Assembly: GCF_022267375.1 (NCBI RefSeq)
Contig: NZ_JAIZBH010000001.1
Span: 743,501-807,500, forward strand
Reading direction: 5' to 3'
DNA from: Leptospira sanjuanensis
GTDB lineage: Bacteria > Spirochaetota > Leptospiria > Leptospirales > Leptospiraceae
DNA: 64,000 nt
This document shows, in pieces, positions 47,901-59,094 of this stretch; position 1 is the stretch's first letter; each line of letters starts with the position of its first letter. Made by a program: the position numbers and the translations under genes. Below the pieces are notes generated by a model. That model searched no databases and was not told the DNA's origin. It was given only the letters and a program-made list of their open reading frames with translations.

Positions 47901-50189
47901 GGAACTTTCATACGAACCGGAACTCTTCGCTTGAAGCCCCGCCTTATAGTTCAGAATCGTAAGATTCTTTTTAAGATCGTTTTCTTCGATCGTATCCACG
48001 GCTTGGTTCAAGTGATTGGTGATCTGAAAGAGCGTGCGGTTTTTCGGGTTCGGACCGTGCAGCGTTAAAAGGGCGATCCCCACCTTCTTATGGAAATCCT
48101 TCCGTTTCCAATCCTCCAATAAACTGTAGGCCGCCTGTTGCACCCGGTCGTGCGAAAATCCGAAGGCTTGTTCGGACGAAACGTTTTCCTCAAACAAGGA
48201 ATGATCCTGATTGTGCGAAGGCGTCAAAAGACCTTCTCGAACCGCTTCCCAAAGGATTTGATTGAGTTTGGAAGTATCAAAAAAACGTAATTTACTAATA
48301 AATCCCGAAGTGAATCTTTCTCCGAGACAGGAGCAGACTCCGAGAAGTTCCTGAACGCCCGGTGAGAGTTCTCGGATTCTTTGGCAAAGGAGGTCGATCA
48401 CGTTATCCGCAACCGGAAGACGGGAAACTTTTTCCAAATCCCATTTCCAGAGTTTGGATTCGAATTCGTAGGCGATGGAGTTCGTTTTTTCGGCTGCCCG
48501 CAGAAGTTGGACGATCGCGAACGGATTTCCCAAGGTCTTTTTATGAAGCGTGGATGCGACGGACCGAATCTGTTCCTCCGGTCCGGGCGCTAAATCCTGT
48601 AGGAGACGATGGATGCTGTCCCCGTCCAAAGGATCGATCGTAATCTGATTTTTGGAAATCTTGTTGCTTTCGATCGATTCCAAGACCTTCGAGAACGGAC
48701 TGGAAGCTTCGATCGCTTCGGGACGAAACGCGAGAATACATAAGAAATTCTTAATTTTCGAATAGATCAAAAACGTTTCGATCAGTTTTAGACTCGCGGG
48801 ATCAGCCCACTGCAAATCGTCCATATAAAGAACGAGAGGGCGGCTGAGTTCGGAGATCGCCCGGATGAAGTTGCGTAACGTAAAGTAGAATCGGTTTCGA
48901 TTTTCATCCGGAGGAAGTTCCGCGAGTTCGGGCTGAGGTCCGATGATGAATTCCAATTCGGGAATTTGATTCAGAAGAATTCTTCCGTTCGCGCCCGTGT
49001 ATTGCTGGATCAGCCGTTTGAATTCGCGGATTTCCTTTTCCGGTTTGGAAAGAAAGATCGAAACCAAATCCCGCAAGGAATGGATCAAACCGCCGAAAGC
49101 GACCGAGGTTTCGTATTGGTCGAATTTGCCCTGAACGACGATTCCGCCCCGTTCGGAAATACTTTTCAAAAAAGAACGGGCGAGCGCCGATTTTCCGGAA
49201 CCCGATTCTCCCGTGATAAAAACGAGTCCGGTTTCACCGCGGAAAACCCTATCCAATGACGATTCCAAAACCGCCTTTTCCCGATCGCGTCCGTACAATG
49301 AAGAGGAATCGAACGTCAATTCAGGAACGTCCCTCGAACCGGGAACGAACGTCGAATCGTTGCGCGCGTTTCGAAGCTCCCGTTGACAAAGTTCCAAATC
49401 GTAGATCAACCCGTTAATGGACGCATAACGTTGTTCGGGATCTTTTTCGAGAAGTTTCGCGATGACGGACGAAACTGACTGCGGCAATTCTTCCCGAATC
49501 GTGTGAACGGGTGCGGGTCTTCTCGCGAGATGCGCGTGTAGAATTTCGTTTCGATCCTTGGAGGAAAAAGGCAAGGTTCCCGTGATCATCTGATAAAAGA
49601 TGATTCCCAAGGAATAAAAGTCGGTGCGCAGATCGAGCACTCGCGAAAGTCTTCCGGTCAATTCGGGCGGAATATAGGAAAGAATTTCCGCGGACAAGTC
49701 GGGCGTGATCGAAGGAGAAGTATCCTTTCCCGAAAACGTAGCCGATGAAAAGTCCGTGATTCTCGCGACTCCGGTTTCGGGTTGAATCCATATATTTCCG
49801 GGCCGTAGCGCTTGATGAAGAATTCTCTTTTCATGAATCTCTTTCAGTGCGAGAGAAATACTCATGGCAATCTCAAAGAATTTCTCAACAGAATTAACAC
49901 CATTTGGAAACATTCTGGAGAGAGGAACGGACCCGCAGTCTTCAATGACGAGTATGGGAACGTCTTCGTGACGGATCAGTTCGAGGGAATTTTGGATGCG
50001 CGGTCCTTTCGCAAAACTTGAAATTCTAAAGTCGTGGTGGATCTTCTGAATCTCTTTGCGCGTGGGATTTTTTTGACGCAGGATTTTGAGAAGAACGTGC
50101 TTCCCCGATCTTTGATCCAGAGATCTGTATATCAGAAACTGATGATCTATGGAGAAGGATTCGAAGGTTTCAAAGCCGGGAAGTTCCAT
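44979..50189 (-). CDS. Giant kinase-like/ATPase/GAF/SpoIIE-phosphatase signalling protein
   Basis: A 1736-residue fusion. Residues 1-270 have a Ser/Thr kinase fold with Lys35, but the catalytic loop reads HQALRPGN (125-132), with Ala where the catalytic Asp stands in HRD, and DFS (146-148) replaces DFG, so this part is probably a pseudokinase. An AAA/STAND-type ATPase follows with Walker A GESGSGKS (327-334) and Walker B 'LVLYMDDLQWAD'. A long helical, TPR-like stretch (about 700-1290) leads to a GAF domain (about 1330-1480), a coiled coil, and an intact SpoIIE phosphatase with GGDIYDY, LADATGHG, SDGIVEE and DDITFL. It likely controls an anti-anti-sigma factor; the partner is unknown. Confidence 0.92.
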   Translation of the reverse strand: MELPGFETFESFSIDHQFLIYRSLDQRSGKHVLLKILRQKNPTRKEIQKIHHDFRISSFAKGPRIQNSLELIRHEDVPILVIEDCGSVPLSRMFPNGVNSVEKFFEIAMSISLALKEIHEKRILHQALRPGNIWIQPETGVARITDFSSATFSGKDTSPSITPDLSAEILSYIPPELTGRLSRVLDLRTDFYSLGIIFYQMITGTLPFSSKDRNEILHAHLARRPAPVHTIREELPQSVSSVIAKLLEKDPEQRYASINGLIYDLELCQRELRNARNDSTFVPGSRDVPELTFDSSSLYGRDREKAVLESSLDRVFRGETGLVFITGESGSGKSALARSFLKSISERGGIVVQGKFDQYETSVAFGGLIHSLRDLVSIFLSKPEKEIREFKRLIQQYTGANGRILLNQIPELEFIIGPQPELAELPPDENRNRFYFTLRNFIRAISELSRPLVLYMDDLQWADPASLKLIETFLIYSKIKNFLCILAFRPEAIEASSPFSKVLESIESNKISKNQITIDPLDGDSIHRLLQDLAPGPEEQIRSVASTLHKKTLGNPFAIVQLLRAAEKTNSIAYEFESKLWKWDLEKVSRLPVADNVIDLLCQRIRELSPGVQELLGVCSCLGERFTSGFISKLRFFDTSKLNQILWEAVREGLLTPSHNQDHSLFEENVSSEQAFGFSHDRVQQAAYSLLEDWKRKDFHKKVGIALLTLHGPNPKNRTLFQITNHLNQAVDTIEENDLKKNLTILNYKAGLQAKSSGSYESSLQYLNFALNSLDGEALIKDLELYSNVILETAETEYLLNNYERTMQLLESLETLHLPDLQYIRADAIQVRLYSKMNKVENAVLAGLRAMKRFKINIPSSPLKVTLTLFKELFLSLILSKGKSDSELVHTKENSEPEYQALMDLFADLGPSAFTYNQNLFALIVLKMFNTSLTKGVSRSSPIAYSGYGMIVNQALKDLNQAIRYSRLSMELNEKIPFDLVKWKVQYVYSAYLCHWKRHITLDIGLLDDVHNGALQNGDIFYAGFSIQAKMQKKIFASSPIEELLADVENAGRYFTATRDDFAFTIAKSSHQLIKALAGKTSSPDSLNDSEFQSEEFEKRIAADKNYTALSYYYHDLTKLHYFAGRFDKALAAGLEGEKLIQNAFGLIPFAEFWFFYGLTILANFHEFSFGDRIKYSKKLKLAKAHFEKWSKDCPENFMGLLELLRAEEERIKGKVAETIAGYEKAIKLFQESGFVSFQALSCEIAAKFHYKIGNFSLGNHYIQQAIDFYSRWGASVKTEELENRFANRLNLSLSPEAMGRKVQNNAPDLDQEIILKTYNLLSGEILLDNLLKKLIQIAMETAGATRAIYFHLHNKNLMVFLAGQSGETGIVVENLPELDETQYPVSYLNYVFRTGKMISTSGFDSSSIKDFTDQYIKEKRPQSVICIPLVHAGSLKGVLYLENQLVKGVFTPNRIQTLELIAGQAAISIENANLYAELEEKVIERTSELNNTISLIQKDLLYAQKIQDRILPKPEVTLGGIYILTKYIPMNEVGGDIYDYAEISPGKVRIFLADATGHGVQAALVTMLIKSEYESLKYLDLPPGEVVSELNKEIIAKYSAIKSFFSCLIADVDTGEGTLSYSAAGHPDQFFLSGSTITRLSKSGPIIGISDKVKYHSQFLEISQGDKLFFFSDGIVEEFNSFEEEFGEDRLLESILKESTKPVPEMVKSVFSDVQSFLSGQQAQDDITFLSVEVL

Positions 50190-50254
50190 CTAGGAAGAAC
50201 TGTGATATTCTCCCTAGGATTAAAATCAAAAAGAAAAAAATTTCGTTTTTGAAA

Positions 50255-52324
50255 TTAAAGGAAACAACTTGCGGCTTCGATCCCGCTCACAACGGTGCTT
50301 TCCACACAACCTGCGTTTAACACCGAATTCTGAATCCAGTCTCCGGTGATTACGAGATTGGAATATCCGTTATCCCCCGCGGGAAGTCTGTATTTCGTAG
50401 AACCTTTCACCGATAAGACATATCTTTCCGTTGGTTGAATGTTTAATCGGACATATTGCGAGTCGATTCTTTTCGCGCCGAGGGTCTTGTCCTGATCGAT
50501 CAGCAAATTCCAATTAAAGCCGCTCGTCTTTCCCGTCGGAGTGGAAGCCGGCCAAAGGCCGCGCGCGTCCTGATCGAGAAACTTTACGATTCTTGCTTTC
50601 AACTTTTCCATCTCGGCCGGGATGTCCGGATTCGCTAAAGGATTTTTAGGCGCGATCCCGGACGGAGAAGGCCCGCAGAAATACGCGATCTGATTCGGAA
50701 ACATATCGTCGGGCCAGGATTCCCGATTGATGAGATGGCTCATGTCGCACCAAGTGTCGAACGGTTCGACGTACGATCCGAGTATCGGAGGTTCGTTCTT
50801 CCAATACTTCCAACCGAGTCCGGCCGTATCGGGGAACATCCAGAGTTGAAACGCGTCCGTCAAACAAGTTGTGATCGTTTCGGTCATCTGTTTCCACTGC
50901 GAGTTCTCTTCGAGAATCTGCGGACATACGAAGGGAATCGCTCCGATGGAAATTCCGAACACGAGACGATCGAAATCCTTTCCGTATTCGAGAACGATCT
51001 CCTCTCGATCCTTCCAATCGGACCAATAGTTTTCCAGATCCACATTCTCTTTTTTTAATATTTCTCCTTCCACGATCTGATCGTAGAGGGGTTCGCTCGG
51101 CCAACAACCCAATCCTTTGACGTCGATCAAGGGAGAATATTCGTCATTCTTTAAGTTCACCTGCTTTCCGACGCGTACCGATTGAATGCAGGCCTTGCCG
51201 TTTGCCGTTCCCGGAATCAGTTCCCTCACACGATGAAAGAATTTGATATGGACCCCTCTTCGTTTCAGGATCTCATACATAGGAGTAAGAATGGTGTCTC
51301 CCATTCCCGCCTGCATTCTATACGCGACAGCGCCTTTGTAAGTGAACACCATACGAAGCGCGCCTTTGAGAGCGGTTCCCGCGGCGAACGTATATTGATC
51401 GACTCCCCCGAATACGAGTCCGTAGATCGCTTGAACGATCGCGGAATTGATCGTGATCTCGCTTGCTCCGTGATGTCTTAACCATTCCCTGTAGTCGTAG
51501 TCGTCAATGCTTTCAAAACCTTTTTCAAAAACCTTATCGACGATCATCCCTTTGATGTTGGTAAGACTGAAATCCATCAGAATCCAGAAACGTCTCGCTT
51601 CCGTGTTCGATTCGATTTTTTTCTCGATTCTTTGCCAAAGCGTTTTCGCAAAAAGATCCAGGATGCGGAGAAAACGATCGTGAGGGAAATCGTTGCTGAG
51701 TTTATCCAAAAGGTTTTTTAGAACGAGAATGGTTTTTCCGATCAGATCGAGACCTACGTCTTCGATCGTATCTTCGATCCATTCGAGTATTTGTTTCCAG
51801 ATGCTTTGATCCTCCGAATGTTCGTTATCGGGGAATATGTATTGCTGATTGTTTTTGTAGTATTGATTCACGTAATCGAGAATGAGGGAAGGATACGTTT
51901 TCGGATCGGGAAGTTCGACCGATTCTCCGGGGATCTGATCGTTCATCGGAAAGGAAATCGGCCAAGGCTGATACGACCCGTTTACGTTTTCCTCCAGTAC
52001 GAAATAGTTCGCGGGTTTGAAGGCTTCCTCCCAAGTCGCTAACGGCTGCGTGAGAGTTCTCCCTAATTCGTTGTAACATTTCTGGATGAGCTGAAAAGCG
52101 TGATCGTAAAACCCGAACCAAATATGAAGCCCGTGTTCTTCGATACGATTGTAAACGGATTGATTTCTGCCGCTCGCGCATTTTCCTCCGAGTCTCCAGC
52201 CCAACTGATACACGGTAATGTCGTATTTCTTTTCCCAACCCGGCTTGGAAGTGATTTCGTAAGCCGTGACGAGCGAACTGAGTCCTCCTCCTAAAATTAC
52301 AATTTTTTCCTTCTTATCCGCCAT
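50255..52324 (-). CDS. FAD-dependent oxidoreductase, phytoene-desaturase-like
   Basis: A 689-residue flavoenzyme of the amine oxidase/phytoene desaturase superfamily. The dinucleotide-binding loop is VILGGGLSSLVTAYEI (about 8-23), followed by the conserved 'GWRLGGKCASGRN' (about 43-55) and 'EEHGLHIWFGFYDHAF'. It is larger than typical squalene or phytoene desaturases, with an extra region at about 145-260. The C-terminal FAD signature is 'NLVITGDWIQNSVLNAGCVESTVVSGIEAA'. Its substrate is unknown. It follows the acetoacetate-decarboxylase-like gene by 60 bases on the same strand, and the two probably act together. Confidence 0.85.
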   Translation of the reverse strand: MADKKEKIVILGGGLSSLVTAYEITSKPGWEKKYDITVYQLGWRLGGKCASGRNQSVYNRIEEHGLHIWFGFYDHAFQLIQKCYNELGRTLTQPLATWEEAFKPANYFVLEENVNGSYQPWPISFPMNDQIPGESVELPDPKTYPSLILDYVNQYYKNNQQYIFPDNEHSEDQSIWKQILEWIEDTIEDVGLDLIGKTILVLKNLLDKLSNDFPHDRFLRILDLFAKTLWQRIEKKIESNTEARRFWILMDFSLTNIKGMIVDKVFEKGFESIDDYDYREWLRHHGASEITINSAIVQAIYGLVFGGVDQYTFAAGTALKGALRMVFTYKGAVAYRMQAGMGDTILTPMYEILKRRGVHIKFFHRVRELIPGTANGKACIQSVRVGKQVNLKNDEYSPLIDVKGLGCWPSEPLYDQIVEGEILKKENVDLENYWSDWKDREEIVLEYGKDFDRLVFGISIGAIPFVCPQILEENSQWKQMTETITTCLTDAFQLWMFPDTAGLGWKYWKNEPPILGSYVEPFDTWCDMSHLINRESWPDDMFPNQIAYFCGPSPSGIAPKNPLANPDIPAEMEKLKARIVKFLDQDARGLWPASTPTGKTSGFNWNLLIDQDKTLGAKRIDSQYVRLNIQPTERYVLSVKGSTKYRLPAGDNGYSNLVITGDWIQNSVLNAGCVESTVVSGIEAASCFL

Positions 52325-52384
52325 AAAACTACCCGCAATCTCCGTTATCTAACTTGTTCAGTAAAATCGTATATTCTAAACTGT

Positions 52385-53308
<924 letters not shown>

Positions 53309-53319
53309 GCACGCTCCTG

Positions 53320-53364
53320 TTACAATCGGGGTTCAAGGTTTCTTAGAATTGTAAAATATTGTAA
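53320..53364 (-). promoter_or_regulatory. Inverted TTACAAT / ATTGTAA half-sites
   Basis: TTACAAT (53320-53326) and ATTGTAA (53348-53354) form an inverted pair spaced by 21 bases; a third ATTGTAA (53358-53364) follows exactly 10 bases after the second, one helical turn. They sit directly upstream of the acetoacetate-decarboxylase-like gene. The same motif in part occurs at 61-95. This could be an operator or an AT-rich promoter region. Confidence 0.4.
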
Positions 53365-53537
53365 ATAATAAAATTACTAAATGCGTATGTTTCTTTCGCT
53401 TCTGGGATGAGGGAGGCGATTTAAAAAACGGAAAAAAGGAAGGTATGTTTTTGAATTTTGCGGTTTGATTTCGTCGTGTGGGATTGTGAACGATTGTTTT
53501 TGTTTCGGAATCCGCGAGAATTTTAGCGCGGGATAAC

Positions 53538-55229
53538 CTAACGTGTCTCAGGTGAAATCGGTTTTCGGCCCGTCAATTTATGCCAGAGTTCGATTTCTTC
53601 CCGCTTCTTTTTGCGAAAACGGGCAAATCGCTCTTCTGAATCCCGGTTCCAGATTAGAATTTCATGATTTTCACAAGCGATGACGGATTGCGGCTCTCCG
53701 AATTCTTTTCTTAGATTTGCCGAATCCAATCCCGGTAAAACGGCAAAGTTGTATTCTTGCGCGGGAATTTTTAGAAACCAACTCCAGGAATTCTGCCAAT
53801 ATTCCGGATGCAGATCCCGTAAATAATTATCGGCTCTGATTTCCTTTTTCGAGAAAATTCGAATTCTTCTGGAAGTCCAAAAATCGGAAATCCCTCGTTT
53901 TAAGGAAAAACGTTCTTGGTTCGCGTCCAAACAATCGACCAAAGAATCTTGGTAGGGTTTTGGAACCGAGTTCGTCCGAGCTAAAGCAAAAAAAACCAGA
54001 CAGAAGATCAAAGTATACAGAAATCTGAATATTCCTTTATTATAATTTATTGGTGATTCGGAGAGGAATGCGATCAGGATCGGAAACCACACGAACAAAA
54101 GAGGAAGAAAATACCGCAACGGAACACCGTCTTTCTGAAAGATTCCGGAAAGGCTCCCGGAAATAAAGATTCCGATCGTGGATACGATCGTACTTATAAT
54201 CAGAAAGAGAAGAATTCGCTTCGTGTTGCGTCGTTTCAGTTCGTTTACTGAAGAATCAGTTTGAGGATTTCCGGTATTCTTTGTGGGATCAAGCGGACTC
54301 GGATTTGTCTCGTTTCGTTTCCGAAACATTCTCCAGAGAAAAAGCAAGGGGAGTATGCCGATCCAGAAATAAAATGAAATCGGATTCGTTTCGAGCTGGT
54401 GCGAGATCGTGGCTGTGACGGGCTCCCAAACATTCCGGGAGGGAGTTCCCGTGTAATAACCGGTCGGAATAAACACGAAGTCCGATTTCGTTAAGGCCCG
54501 ATAACTAAACCAACCGATTCCGGTGAAAAAAATGATAAACGACAAGCGCGAAACGGTTTCCGGATTTTGTTTCGTTTTCCATTCCCACGCTGCGAGTAAG
54601 ATGCAGGGAAAAGAAAAATAAAACACGAATAAAGGGTCGGATGCGATCAGAAGAATTTGCAATGTTCCAAAAAATATCCACTTCAGAACGAGTTTCCGTT
54701 CTTCCCGCAAAAGAGGACTTTTCGGGAAAGGAAGATTCTTTCTCCAAAAACCGAAACAGATAAAAGTAAAGGAAAGAGCGTTCCCGTGCGAGGCAAAACC
54801 TAAAATCGGAAAAAAGAACGCATTGACGGAAAAGAGAATTAAAAAAGAAGAATATGCTAAAACGATAATTCTTCTTGTTTTTATCCGTTCGACCGAGGAT
54901 TCGTTTTCGGAATCGAAAACGAACAAAAGCGCGAATAATAAGAACAAGGCTTGTCCTAAAAACGCAAGGTAAACGCTGGCGATTCCGTCGTTCACGAACG
55001 TTCGAATCAAAAACGCAAACGTCACGTCCGGAAAGAAATACGGAGAAGGGGTCAGGCTCCAACCGCGCGGAGAGTTTTCGTCCTCCATCAAATCCTGTTG
55101 CAAGACCATCGGATACAACGTATCCGCGTTGAATGCAAGAGATCGGATTTCCGGGTTGTTGTTCAGCGAAACCGTAAAAACGAAAAAAGAAAATAGCAAA
55201 ATTACCGTTTCTTTTACGTAATTCTTCAT
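53538..55229 (-). CDS. Polytopic membrane protein of unknown family
   Basis: A 563-residue integral membrane protein. The first 420 residues carry about ten hydrophobic segments (for example 'VILLFSFFVFTVSL', 'VLAYSSFLILFSVNAFFFPILGF', 'FIIFFTGIGWFSYRAL', 'FWIGILPLLFLWRMF'). The remaining 140 residues are soluble. An early 'FNADTLYPMVLQQD' is reminiscent of the acidic first loop of membrane glycosyltransferases (GT39/ArnT type), but no clear motif supports it. Transport or glycosylation remain open. A terminator-like hairpin lies upstream and 229 bases separate it from the next gene. Confidence 0.6.
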   Translation of the reverse strand: MKNYVKETVILLFSFFVFTVSLNNNPEIRSLAFNADTLYPMVLQQDLMEDENSPRGWSLTPSPYFFPDVTFAFLIRTFVNDGIASVYLAFLGQALFLLFALLFVFDSENESSVERIKTRRIIVLAYSSFLILFSVNAFFFPILGFASHGNALSFTFICFGFWRKNLPFPKSPLLREERKLVLKWIFFGTLQILLIASDPLFVFYFSFPCILLAAWEWKTKQNPETVSRLSFIIFFTGIGWFSYRALTKSDFVFIPTGYYTGTPSRNVWEPVTATISHQLETNPISFYFWIGILPLLFLWRMFRKRNETNPSPLDPTKNTGNPQTDSSVNELKRRNTKRILLFLIISTIVSTIGIFISGSLSGIFQKDGVPLRYFLPLLFVWFPILIAFLSESPINYNKGIFRFLYTLIFCLVFFALARTNSVPKPYQDSLVDCLDANQERFSLKRGISDFWTSRRIRIFSKKEIRADNYLRDLHPEYWQNSWSWFLKIPAQEYNFAVLPGLDSANLRKEFGEPQSVIACENHEILIWNRDSEERFARFRKKKREEIELWHKLTGRKPISPETR

Positions 55230-55298
55230 AACGCGAAGTTCGGTTTAGAGTGAATCGACGATCGGCGGAGTGTAAAGTGTTTTTTTTAAGATTCAACT

Positions 55299-55325
55299 CC
55301 GAAGCGGGTATGCGGCCCGCTTCGG
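55299..55325 (-). terminator. GC-rich hairpin after the lipoprotein gene
   Basis: A perfect 10-bp stem CCGAAGCGGG / CCCGCTTCGG with a 7-base loop lies 13 bases after the stop at 55338. The minus-strand tail is AGTTGAATCTTAAAA, not a T run, so efficiency is uncertain. Confidence 0.45.
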
Positions 55326-55337
55326 TATATTCGAATT

Positions 55338-56432
55338 TTATTGTGCAGTAGGATTGGAAGTCGTTGTCGTTGTCGTAGTCGGTTTCGTTTGGTTTGCCGG
55401 AGTCGTTGCGGTAGGCGCCGGAGTTACGGCCGGTTCCTTGTCTACGACGGTGATTCCGTTTTTCTTATCCACGGTTCCGCCTTCCACCATAACTTGCAGA
55501 GATCGCAATCCCGGTTTGTTGCTCGCCAGCCATTTTTGAAAATTGGAAATTTTCTGAACGCAATAATGAAATCCTCTGTCCGTCGAAATCTCGGAACCGG
55601 GCGACCAAGGAAACAAATCTCTGCGAACCGAGATGGTTCTAACCACAAGGGAGTTGTCGTTGACCGGAAGATTCAAAAGGGAATTCTTAAATTCCTGCGG
55701 ATATGCGAAGTATTCTTCCGCGTTGCTGAAATAAATGATTCCGACTTTGTGTCCGACTTTCTTCAGCGTGTTTCCGATTCCGGTTAACGTGGTATTTCCG
55801 AGAAGGTTCCCGCGAACCGGAAGAATTCTCCCCTCGACGGCGAGTTTGCGGATGTAAGCGTACTGTTCGTCGTCGGTTTGAAACATCTTGTAATCGTATT
55901 TTTTGGAAAGCATCAAGTTGGTTCTATGACGTTTGCGGATAAACGGAGAAGCTTGTTTGTAAACCTTCTTGTACACTTCTGGATCGGGTAAGGAAGTCTG
56001 AATCAATTCAAGCGCTTCCTTTTCTCCTTCCTTTCCCCAAAGGCGGATAAAGTCCTCTTTCTTTTCTCCCTTTTTCAAAAAGAGAATCGTGATCGTATTC
56101 GCGTGAACCACGATCTGCGTAAAGTCCATGAGATAAATGAAATCCGATTTCGCCCAAGCCGCGATCGTAAGATTCTGTTCCGATCCGACTCCGATATACG
56201 CGTTACCCACGTTTTGAACGTGAGGAATCAGAAGATCCAGACGGTCTTCGTTGGAAACGGTCGTATCGCCTACGTCCCATTTGGTGGGAACTAGGGTTTC
56301 TTGCGGGGTTTCTTTGAGAATTTCAAGTTTGGAAACGAGATCCTGTTCGCTCAACGCGGAACGGTTTTGGGTTTCCTTGATCTTTTCCGAACCGGAGCAA
56401 AAGGAAAAGCCGAGAACGAAGAACGTAAGCAT
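55338..56432 (-). CDS. Putative lipoprotein with Thr/Pro-rich tail
   Basis: A 364-residue exported protein without an assigned family. From the ATG at 56432 the hydrophobic stretch MLTFFVLGFSFCSGSEK suggests a lipobox at Cys12, though the n-region lacks the usual positive charge; an in-frame upstream start at 56600 would add 56 residues that look uncharacteristic of a signal peptide. The central region is mixed alpha/beta ('VGIIYFSNAEEYFAYPQEFKNSLLNLPVNDNSLVVRTISVRRDLFPWSPGSEI'). The C-terminus is a Thr/Pro/Ala tail (TTPANQTKPTTTTTTTSN), probably an extended linker. It lies directly downstream of the SUMF1-like gene on the same strand. Confidence 0.65.
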   Translation of the reverse strand: MLTFFVLGFSFCSGSEKIKETQNRSALSEQDLVSKLEILKETPQETLVPTKWDVGDTTVSNEDRLDLLIPHVQNVGNAYIGVGSEQNLTIAAWAKSDFIYLMDFTQIVVHANTITILFLKKGEKKEDFIRLWGKEGEKEALELIQTSLPDPEVYKKVYKQASPFIRKRHRTNLMLSKKYDYKMFQTDDEQYAYIRKLAVEGRILPVRGNLLGNTTLTGIGNTLKKVGHKVGIIYFSNAEEYFAYPQEFKNSLLNLPVNDNSLVVRTISVRRDLFPWSPGSEISTDRGFHYCVQKISNFQKWLASNKPGLRSLQVMVEGGTVDKKNGITVVDKEPAVTPAPTATTPANQTKPTTTTTTTSNPTAQ

Positions 56433-56586
56433 AAGAACCCGTCCCAAAGAGTTCTTAGTTGAATCGTATATTGGGAAACGTAATGTTTGGGACGGAACCT
56501 TGCGGCTTTCGCTTTTTTCGAAATTATAAATTCTAATTTTGGAACAAGCCGTAGAATAAATTCTTAAGTTAGAAATATTGAACATG

Positions 56587-57471
<885 letters not shown>

Positions 57472-57567
57472 TGAAGGATAGACTGAAAAAGGAAACGGAC
57501 AAATCAACATAAAAATCTCTGGATTCTTAAAGCGACCCGAGCAAAGTAGCTCCAGTCGTCGAATCGA

Positions 57568-59094
57568 ATGAAAACGCGTTTTATCTATACGCTCCGAGCC
57601 GCCTCGATCGCCTTTCTCGGCGTGTTCGTATCGATTTCCTGTTCCGGTTTTTTTCGAAAGAAGATTCCGAATTCTCCCCTAAACGATCCAAGAAAGATGC
57701 TTCTCGTTCGGATCGAACCCGGACGTCTGGGAGAGTTTCGGGAAAAAACCAAAGGAAGATATTCCATCAGTTATCAGGAATCGGATTCCTATTATTCCGT
57801 GATGAGTAAAGAGGACGTGGATCGGGCCGGATTTTCATCGCCCGGAATCGCCGTGGTCAAACAATACTTTCCGTTTAAATATTACTCGGGGAACTATCAG
57901 GATCTGATCAACGAACGGTTCAACGGACTGGACGATTTAAAGAAAGGATATAAGGATAATATATTAAATATTCATTATCTACTCGGGATTGCGAACCGTT
58001 ATTCCAAACTGGCGCGCGTGCAGGTGATCGGAAAAACCGCGAGAGGAAGGGAGATTCCCGCGCTGATTTTGACGAACACGAACGTTCCCGATAAGGAAAA
58101 GATCTCGGTTCTTTTCAACTGTGCGCATCACGCCAACGAGGTCATATCGATCGAACACTGCTACGATATCGTGTATTCCGTTCTTTCCAAACCGAAGGAA
58201 TATGATGAAATTCTAAATAAGTTGAAGATCTGGGTCGTTCCGATCGTCAACCCGGACGGAGCCAGACATTTCTGGCACGTTTCCAATCTGATGGGAAGGA
58301 AGAACGGTTATCCCGGAGTCGGACCGGTAAACGACAAACTCAATCCGGGCGTGGACATCAATCGGAACTATCCGTTCTTCTGGGGAAAAACGGGAGGAGG
58401 TTATTCCTCTCCGAATCCTTCCAATTATTTTTACAGGGGACCGTCGCCCGGCTCGGAGCCCGAAACGAAGGCGATGATGGAACTCGCCAATAAGGAACGT
58501 TTTGCGGCTTCCATCAGCTATCATGCGTATGCGAATTGTCTGTTGGTTCCGTATTCCATCGATTCGTTGAATAACCCCGAACCGGATATGGCGGGAGAAT
58601 TGGGAAAAAAAATCGCAGCTTCGGTTGCGAGTCTCAATCCGGAAAAGGAATTCGAAGCGAGAAAGAACATCTATCCGATCGACGGAGTGGATCAGGATTA
58701 TTTCTATTTCGCGCACGGAACTCTTGCGTATCTTCTCGAAACCACGCATCTCAATCCGGTTTATAAGGAAGTGGAGAAGGTCAATCTTTCCCTGCGAGAA
58801 TCCTGGAACATTTTGTTAAACGAAGTCCTCGAAGGAAGAAAGATCTTTTTGAAGGTCACGGACGAATTCGGAATTCCTCTCGAAGCGAAGGTGGAAATAG
58901 ATCGAGTGAAATATTTTCAGGAAGAAGTCCGCGTCTCCAATCCGAACAACGGATTCTTCTTTCAGTTGTTTCCCGATCGGAAAGAAACCAAAATCAAAGT
59001 CTCAAAAGAAGGCTATGAATCCGTGGAAATCCGTTCCCGTCCGAATCGGAATTGGGAGCCGCTTAAAATCGTATTGAAGAAGAGCAAAGCCTGA
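57568..59094 (+). CDS. M14 zinc carboxypeptidase lipoprotein
   Basis: A 508-residue lipoprotein (Cys25, VSISC) with an M14 carboxypeptidase domain. The zinc site is complete: HANE (His and Glu, '[13 protein letters not shown]') and the later His in '[15 protein letters not shown]'. Substrate residues include Arg in '[12 protein letters not shown]' and the catalytic Glu in '[10 protein letters not shown]'. The C-terminal 95 residues look like a small beta-sandwich (carboxypeptidase regulatory-like, '[18 protein letters not shown]'). It probably trims peptides in the periplasm or on the surface. Its stop overlaps the next ATG (TGATG), so the transporter gene is coupled to it. Confidence 0.92.
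   Translation: MKTRFIYTLRAASIAFLGVFVSISCSGFFRKKIPNSPLNDPRKMLLVRIEPGRLGEFREKTKGRYSISYQESDSYYSVMSKEDVDRAGFSSPGIAVVKQYFPFKYYSGNYQDLINERFNGLDDLKKGYKDNILNIHYLLGIANRYSKLARVQVIGKTARGREIPALILTNTNVPDKEKISVLFNCAHHANEVISIEHCYDIVYSVLSKPKEYDEILNKLKIWVVPIVNPDGARHFWHVSNLMGRKNGYPGVGPVNDKLNPGVDINRNYPFFWGKTGGGYSSPNPSNYFYRGPSPGSEPETKAMMELANKERFAASISYHAYANCLLVPYSIDSLNNPEPDMAGELGKKIAASVASLNPEKEFEARKNIYPIDGVDQDYFYFAHGTLAYLLETTHLNPVYKEVEKVNLSLRESWNILLNEVLEGRKIFLKVTDEFGIPLEAKVEIDRVKYFQEEVRVSNPNNGFFFQLFPDRKETKIKVSKEGYESVEIRSRPNRNWEPLKIVLKKSKA

Noticed and set aside
54505..55296. A 263-codon minus-strand frame overlapping the polytopic membrane protein
   Set aside because: It is a shifted copy of the membrane protein gene. 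It is Phe/Arg-rich and lacks a ribosome site.
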